Below, one piece after another: positions 6,514 to 10,069 of a DNA stretch of 10,069 nt. The DNA comes from Caldilineaceae bacterium (GTDB lineage Bacteria; Chloroflexota; Anaerolineae; Caldilineales; Caldilineaceae). The notes under the pieces were generated by a model that was given only the letters and a program-made list of their open reading frames with translations, did no database searches and was not told the origin of the DNA. The DNA lies in NCBI GenBank assembly GCA_014879855.1, contig JACSRH010000315.1, positions 1-10,069 on the forward strand, given 5' to 3'. The translations under genes and the position numbers were made by a program. Numbering within the stretch: position 1 is the first letter of the stretch; each line of letters begins with the position of its first letter.

Positions 6514-6903
6514 TTATGGCTGTAAGTTGTCGGAGTCGAAGCTGTCGGGCAGCAAGTCGCGCGCCGTCGTCGTACGATAGGCGCCGCTTTCATCGGCGAT
6601 GTAGACCACCATTGCCGGCCCCAACTCGACCATGACCTGGCGGCACGCGCCGCAAGGCGAGCCGCCGTTGCGGGTGGCGACCGCCAGCGCGGTAAAATGC
6701 CGTTTGCCTTGCGCCACCGCCGCGGTCAACGCCACGCGTTCGGCGCAGATGGTGGCCGGGTAGGCCGCGTTTTCAACATTGCAGCCCAGGATTACGGCGC
6801 CGTCTTCAGTCAGCAGCGCGGCGCCGACCTGATAGCCGCTGTACGGCGCGTACGCGCGCGTGCGCGCCTGCAATGCCTGCTCGACCAATTCGCTGGCTGT
6901 CAT
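6514..6903 (-). CDS. cdd: Cytidine deaminase
   Basis: A zinc enzyme of pyrimidine salvage that converts cytidine and deoxycytidine to uridine and deoxyuridine. At 129 residues it is the usual length of the small tetrameric class. Seen: YAPYSGYQVGAAL (18-30), the substrate-binding NVENAAY (42-48), the zinc/catalytic motif CAER with C53 and proton shuttle E55, and PCGACRQ with zinc ligands C84 and C87. All three Cys ligands of the tetrameric type are present. The ATG at 6903-6901 overlaps the stop of the upstream CBS-domain gene as ATGA, so the two are translationally coupled. The kinase gene follows after 25 bases. The C-terminal end (about 115-129, LLPDSFDSDNLQP) is ordinary for the family. 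Confidence 0.97.
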   Translation of the reverse strand: MTASELVEQALQARTRAYAPYSGYQVGAALLTEDGAVILGCNVENAAYPATICAERVALTAAVAQGKRHFTALAVATRNGGSPCGACRQVMVELGPAMVVYIADESGAYRTTTARDLLPDSFDSDNLQP

Positions 6904-8228
6904 GATTGATTCGCCATGCTCGATTGATTCAGCACCGACTTTTGATTGCGCACGCGATTTGGCGGCAACTTTTCTTCCACATTTTGCGGTGATGACAGGA
7001 TGCGTTCGACGCGCACCTGGTTGATGCGCCGCCCGTCCACAGAAAGCACTGTAAAGCGCCAGCCGGCCAGCTCGAGCGATTCTCCCTGCTCTGGCACATG
7101 CCCCAGGTGGCTGTAAATCAGCCCGCCAACGGTGTCGGCGTCTTCTTCAGAGAGATCGATGTCAAGCAATTCCGCCAGCGAGTCGATATCCAAGCGCGAA
7201 TTGAGCAGGTAGGCATGTTCGCCGGTTGGCTGAAAATAGGCTTGTTCGTGGATGTCATACTCATCCTGGATATCGCCGACGATCTCCTCTAACATGTCCT
7301 CAAAAGTCACGAGACCGGCAATGCCGCCATATTCATCGACGATGATCGCCAGGTGAGTGCGTTGCTGCTGCATCTCGCGAAAGAGGGCGCTGATCTTTTT
7401 GCTCGCCGGGATAAAGTAGGCCGGGCGCAGCAGTTCACGGATCGGCGCGTCGGTGCGATTATCCCGGAAACACTTGAGCAGATCTTTGGCATACAGCACG
7501 CCGGCGATCACATCGACATGACCTTCATAAACCGGGATGCGGCTGTGGCCAGCCTCGATAATGGTCTCGAGCGCCTCATGGAGCGTGGTGTTGACTTCAA
7601 CAGCCACCATATCGATGCGGGGCACCATCACCTCGCGCGCTACGGTCTCGTTCATTTCCAGGATGCTGGCGATCATTTGCTTCTCGCTCTCCTGGATTTC
7701 GGACTCCTCATCATTGACTTGCATCAAGAAGCGCAGGCCATCCTCGGACATGAAGATCGATTCGTCGGATTCCTCTTGGTCTTCGCCGCTAAGCCGCAAT
7801 CCGGCCCGGTACAGGAAGAAGGTTACGGGTGAGAAGATCATGGTGATGGCGCGCAAAAAAGGCGCCAGGGCAAAGGCGATGGCTTCGGGCGCGCGCAACA
7901 CGAGTGAGCGCACGGCAATCTGCGCCGCTGCCAAAATCAGCCAAGTCGCCAGGATGCCCCCCACCATGCCCAACGCGCCGCTGTGGGTGAGCAGCATAAA
8001 ACCCGCGGCAACCCCAGCAGCGACCACGCCCAATGTTTTGATCAGCATAACAGTCAGCCAAAACTGGACAGGATCGCTCAACTGTTCATTGAGGAGGGCA
8101 GCACGACGGTCGCCCTCCTCACTACGTCTGCGCACTTCGCTGCGGTTGACCGCCGAGAGCGCAATTTCGGCGGCGGCAGCCAGCCCAATCAAGAGCAGCG
8201 CCGCCGCCAACACTATCCACGAAATCAT
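6900..8228 (-). CDS. CNNM (DUF21)/CBS-pair/CorC-HlyC-type membrane protein
   Basis: A 442-residue integral membrane protein of the hemolysin C/CorC/CNNM family, linked to Mg2+ or other cation transport and homeostasis. Residues 1-145 hold the DUF21 domain with hydrophobic segments at about 3-20, 58-80, 85-105 and 118-140. Two CBS motifs follow: about 200-255 (MVPRIDMVAV to GHSRIPVYEG to GVLYAKDLL) and about 265-322 (THLAIIVDEYGGIAGLVTFEDMLEEIVGDI), a highly typical stretch. The transporter-associated CorC_HlyC domain is at about 332-412 (RLDIDSLAELL, EDADTVGGLI, GWRFTVLSVDGRRI). The ATG at 8228 is chosen because it lies one base after the glmU stop (TGAcATG); the 34-codon extension upstream would sit inside glmU. 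The polar C-terminal tail ends in NQS-like repeats. Older databases call such genes hemolysins, but no toxin role is implied. Confidence 0.95.
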   Translation of the reverse strand: MISWIVLAAALLLIGLAAAAEIALSAVNRSEVRRRSEEGDRRAALLNEQLSDPVQFWLTVMLIKTLGVVAAGVAAGFMLLTHSGALGMVGGILATWLILAAAQIAVRSLVLRAPEAIAFALAPFLRAITMIFSPVTFFLYRAGLRLSGEDQEESDESIFMSEDGLRFLMQVNDEESEIQESEKQMIASILEMNETVAREVMVPRIDMVAVEVNTTLHEALETIIEAGHSRIPVYEGHVDVIAGVLYAKDLLKCFRDNRTDAPIRELLRPAYFIPASKKISALFREMQQQRTHLAIIVDEYGGIAGLVTFEDMLEEIVGDIQDEYDIHEQAYFQPTGEHAYLLNSRLDIDSLAELLDIDLSEEDADTVGGLIYSHLGHVPEQGESLELAGWRFTVLSVDGRRINQVRVERILSSPQNVEEKLPPNRVRNQKSVLNQSSMANQS

Positions 8229-8229
8229 G

Positions 8230-9618
8230 TCAGATTCCACGACTTTCTCCCACTGAGGCTGGATCGCTTGGGGATCCAGACCGTATGCGCGCCGGCACTC
8301 CATACGCAGTTGCGTTGTCCGGTACATCATGCGTTACAACCGCGCCGGCTCCGGTGTGCGCACCTTCACCGATGGCGACCGGCGCCACCAGCATTGTGTC
8401 GCTGCCGATAAAGGCATTGTCGCCGATCACGGTTTTCGATTTGTGAACGCCATCATAATTGCAGGTGATCGTGCCGGCGCCGATATTGACGTTGGCGCCT
8501 ACCTGCGCATTGCCGATGTAGCTGAAATGCCCCATCTTGGCGCCGGGGCCAAGAAAGCTGTCCTTGACTTCGCCAAAGTTGCCCATGTGCACGCCTTCAC
8601 CAAGATGGGCGCCTTTGCGGAGACGGCCAAACGGCCCGATCTCGGCGCCCGCGTCCATACGCGCCTGTTCAAGCACGGAGTAGACGGCTCGGCAACGATC
8701 GGCAAGCACGGCATCGATGAGCTGACTGTAGGGGCCGATCGTGCAGTGCTGGCCGATGACAGTGGCGCCGCGCAGGACACACCCGGGCCAGATCGTTGTA
8801 TCTGCACCGATCTCCACGGTGTCTTCGATATAGCTCGTCTGCGGGTCGACAATCGTCACACCGGCCAACATGTGGCGCTCCGCCACGCGCCGGCGCAGGA
8901 TCGCCTCCGCTTCCGCCAGATGGATCCGGTTGTTGATGCCATAGACATCGTCAATTGGAGCAGACGCTGTCACCACGCGGCGGCCTTGCGTCACTGCCAT
9001 CGCGACCAGGTCGGTCAGATAATATTCACCCTTTGCGCTTTTCGAGACAGCGGGAAGGTGCTGGCGCAGCCAGGCAGCGTTGAAACAGTAGATGCCAGGA
9101 TTCAACTCACGGATCAAAAGTTGCTCGGGCGTGCAATCACTTTCCTCGACAATCGCGGCGACATTGCCGTCGGCGCCGCGGGCAATGCGTCCAAAACCTT
9201 GCGGATTATCGCGCGTGATGGTGAGCATCGCAATCGCCAGCGTCGGATCAGCCTGCTGTGTACGATAGAGATCAACCAGCTTGTTGAGCGTGGCGCACGT
9301 CAACAACGGCATATCCGCATAGGTGACGAGCACAGTGTCAACGGCGCTATCGATCTGCGGCAACGCCTGTAAGACAGCGTGGCCCGTACCCAGTAACTCC
9401 TGCTGTTCAGCAAAATCGGCGCGGCCTCCTAGAGAGGCGCGCACCATTTCCTGGCCATGGCCTACGACCACCACTGGCGGCACAGCGGCCAATGATTCGA
9501 CCGCACGCAGCGCCCAGTCGACCAAGGGGCGGCCCAGAAGAGGGTGCATTACTTTGGGCAGGTCGGACTTCATACGCGTGCCATAGCCGGCTGCTAGAAT
9601 CACGGCAGATATTTTCAT
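8230..9618 (-). CDS. glmU: Bifunctional UDP-N-acetylglucosamine pyrophosphorylase / glucosamine-1-phosphate N-acetyltransferase
   Basis: GlmU makes UDP-GlcNAc for peptidoglycan and envelope sugars in two steps: acetylation of glucosamine-1-phosphate, then uridylyl transfer. The 462 residues match E. coli (456). The N-terminal Rossmann-like domain (1 to about 235) has LAAGYGTRMKSDLPKVMH (8-25) with K22, TYADMPLL with metal ligand D102, and NN at 229-230. The C-terminal left-handed beta-helix (about 250-445) has hexapeptide repeats, GRLRKGAHLGEGVHMGNF (331-348), catalytic H364 in MGHFSYIGN, and NIGAGTITCNYDG (378-390). The start at ATG 9618-9616 follows AGGA by six bases and begins exactly at the conserved MKISAVILAAG; a 50-codon upstream extension is rejected as unlike the family. 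It is the first gene of the five-gene minus-strand operon. Confidence 0.98.
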   Translation of the reverse strand: MKISAVILAAGYGTRMKSDLPKVMHPLLGRPLVDWALRAVESLAAVPPVVVVGHGQEMVRASLGGRADFAEQQELLGTGHAVLQALPQIDSAVDTVLVTYADMPLLTCATLNKLVDLYRTQQADPTLAIAMLTITRDNPQGFGRIARGADGNVAAIVEESDCTPEQLLIRELNPGIYCFNAAWLRQHLPAVSKSAKGEYYLTDLVAMAVTQGRRVVTASAPIDDVYGINNRIHLAEAEAILRRRVAERHMLAGVTIVDPQTSYIEDTVEIGADTTIWPGCVLRGATVIGQHCTIGPYSQLIDAVLADRCRAVYSVLEQARMDAGAEIGPFGRLRKGAHLGEGVHMGNFGEVKDSFLGPGAKMGHFSYIGNAQVGANVNIGAGTITCNYDGVHKSKTVIGDNAFIGSDTMLVAPVAIGEGAHTGAGAVVTHDVPDNATAYGVPARIRSGSPSDPASVGESRGI

Positions 9619-9863
9619 CTGACATCCTGAATTCGTTGTGACGAGAAGACCACGCGCCAAAATCGCGCCCGCAAAGTGCAAGGCGCGTCCATAAATTCCA
9701 CCTGCAAACTTAGTGAATGTAAGCGGGGTGTCGTATGCGTGCTGGGCTGTATAGTTGATTCCGTCCACGTGCTTACAATACGATGCCGTGGAGCCGGAGG
9801 GGTACGTGGTGGTTCTTCGTCCATTGATCTGTTTGGCAGTTCAACCTCTCAACCTAGAATGCG

Positions 9864-9872
9864 ATTGTAGCA
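9864..9872 (-). promoter_or_regulatory. Extended -10 promoter upstream of the glmU operon
   Basis: The minus strand reads TGC-TACAAT (9872-9864), an extended -10 element with five of six bases of TATAAT. The -35 region is weak. Initiation near 9857 would give a long leader of about 240 nt before glmU. An alternative TATACA lies nearer the gene (about 9750), behind TTGTAA with a long spacer. Read-through from the rRNA operon is also possible. Confidence 0.35.
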
Positions 9873-9950
9873 CAAGGCAAGCATATCCGATAACGGAAAG
9901 CCAGAGAAGTTGAAAAAATACAATTTGACATGCAGATTGCAGATAACCGG

Positions 9951-10022
9951 CAAAAGAGGATGAGACTAAGAGGAAAAGAAATGCAGGGGTAAATCTAAAT
10001 AGCAAAGAGCAGAAAGACAGAG
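9951..10022 (-). terminator. C/U-rich, G-poor 5S trailer, possible Rho-utilisation region
   Basis: In the RNA made from the minus strand, only 7 of these 72 bases are G, while C and U dominate (stretches such as CUCUGUCUUUCUGCUC and UUUCUUUUCCUCUUAG). Known: Rho loads on C-rich, G-poor, unstructured RNA. Absence of an intrinsic hairpin here makes Rho-dependent termination of the rRNA transcript a reasonable inference, though not shown. Confidence 0.3.
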
Positions 10023-10069
10023 CATGTTGGCGATGGCCTACTCTCGCGTGAGCCGGAGCTCAGACTACC
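10023..10069 (-). rRNA. rrf: 5S ribosomal RNA, 3' end, truncated by window edge
   Basis: Read on the minus strand from the right edge, the sequence runs GGTAGTCTGAGCTCC, then GGCTCACGCGAGAGTAGG, then CCATCGCCAACATG. This aligns base for base in layout with the 3' part of E. coli 5S rRNA: GGTAGTGTGGGG, hairpin, ATGCGAGAGTAGG, then 14 bases to the 3' end. The GAGAGTAGG loop is the diagnostic match. The mature end is placed near 10023 by that alignment; one or two bases either way are possible. The remaining 5' part of the gene and presumably 23S and 16S rRNA lie beyond the window, so an rRNA operon ends here and is transcribed towards glmU. Confidence 0.88.

Larger units (their letters stand above)
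9619..10022. other. Gene-free region between the 5S rRNA end and glmU
   Basis: About 400 bases without a credible protein gene; the frames that remain open lack start signals and family resemblance. It contains the probable glmU leader and promoter. On the right side lies the 5S trailer, which on the transcribed minus strand is pyrimidine-rich and G-poor. I found no tRNA and no strong GC hairpin followed by a T-run; the only small stem is TCCG-TTAT-CGGA near 9888-9899, which is too weak for a terminator. Confidence 0.55.

Noticed and set aside
6489..6593. 35-codon upstream extension of the histidine kinase
   Set aside because: It overlaps the cdd end in another frame and is not domain-like; the ATG at 6488 leaves a clean 25-base gap.
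6904..6950. Repeated GATTGATTC-like bases encoding NQS-type tail of the CBS protein
   Set aside because: Short and degenerate; likely just a relaxed C-terminal tail.
8229..8330. 34-codon upstream extension of the CBS membrane protein
   Set aside because: It would lie inside the glmU C terminus; the ATG one base after the glmU stop starts directly at the first membrane helix.
8329..9372. 347-codon open frame on the plus strand opposite glmU
   Set aside because: It is the antisense shadow of the strongly conserved glmU coding frame; its product shows no family features.
9619..9768. 50-codon upstream extension of glmU
   Set aside because: GlmU proteins begin at the MKxxAVILAAG stretch, and AGGA lies six bases before the ATG at 9618.
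9885..9901. TCCG-TTAT-CGGA stem as terminator
   Set aside because: Only four base pairs, with no following T-run.
1..10069. CRISPR array, insertion sequence, tRNA or phage attachment site
   Set aside because: Looked for repeats with regular spacers, terminal inverted repeats, transposase motifs and tRNA-like T-loops; none seen.

Overview
This is a GC-rich bacterial chromosomal window of mostly housekeeping and signalling genes, with one unusual two-gene module. The gene set fits a free-living, non-enteric bacterium: a long two-domain glutamine-dependent NAD+ synthetase, bifunctional GlmU, a DUF21/CBS membrane protein, an RNase Sa-type ribonuclease with barstar, and a formylglycine-type sulfatase. 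From overall protein style I lean towards Chloroflexota (Caldilineae/Anaerolineae-like). This is a guess: no marker in the window proves the taxon.

Left part (1-3050). The N-terminal 197 codons of a type I sulfatase run leftwards off the window edge, behind a good sigma-70-like promoter and a small palindrome. After about 300 bases with no convincing gene comes a possible 32-codon membrane peptide on the plus strand. It collides tail-to-tail, with a four-base overlap, with nadE on the minus strand. NadE makes NAD+ from deamido-NAD+ and glutamine; it starts at GTG behind a clear Shine-Dalgarno and a perfect TATAAT -10 box.

Middle (3050-4250). Divergent from nadE is a plus-strand pair joined by an ATGA overlap. 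The first gene encodes a membrane-anchored guanyl-specific ribonuclease of the RNase Sa/barnase family with all expected catalytic residues. The second encodes its likely cytoplasmic inhibitor, a barstar-family protein with extra N- and C-terminal sequence. This is the most distinctive part of the window.

Right part (4199-9618). Five minus-strand genes lie head-to-tail with tiny gaps or overlaps and look like one operon, in transcription order: glmU (UDP-GlcNAc synthesis), a CNNM/CorC-type membrane CBS protein, cdd (cytidine deaminase), a GAF-PAS sensor histidine kinase with no adjacent response regulator, and a dual-specificity/tyrosine-type phosphatase. The last gene overlaps the barstar gene antisense by 51 bp. 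The kinase carries a 15-bp coding tandem repeat inside its ATP-binding domain.

Far right (9619-10069). Upstream of glmU is a gene-free stretch with one plausible extended -10 promoter and a G-poor, C/U-rich transcript region. At the edge is the 3' end of a 5S rRNA gene on the minus strand, so an rRNA operon probably ends here and reads towards glmU.
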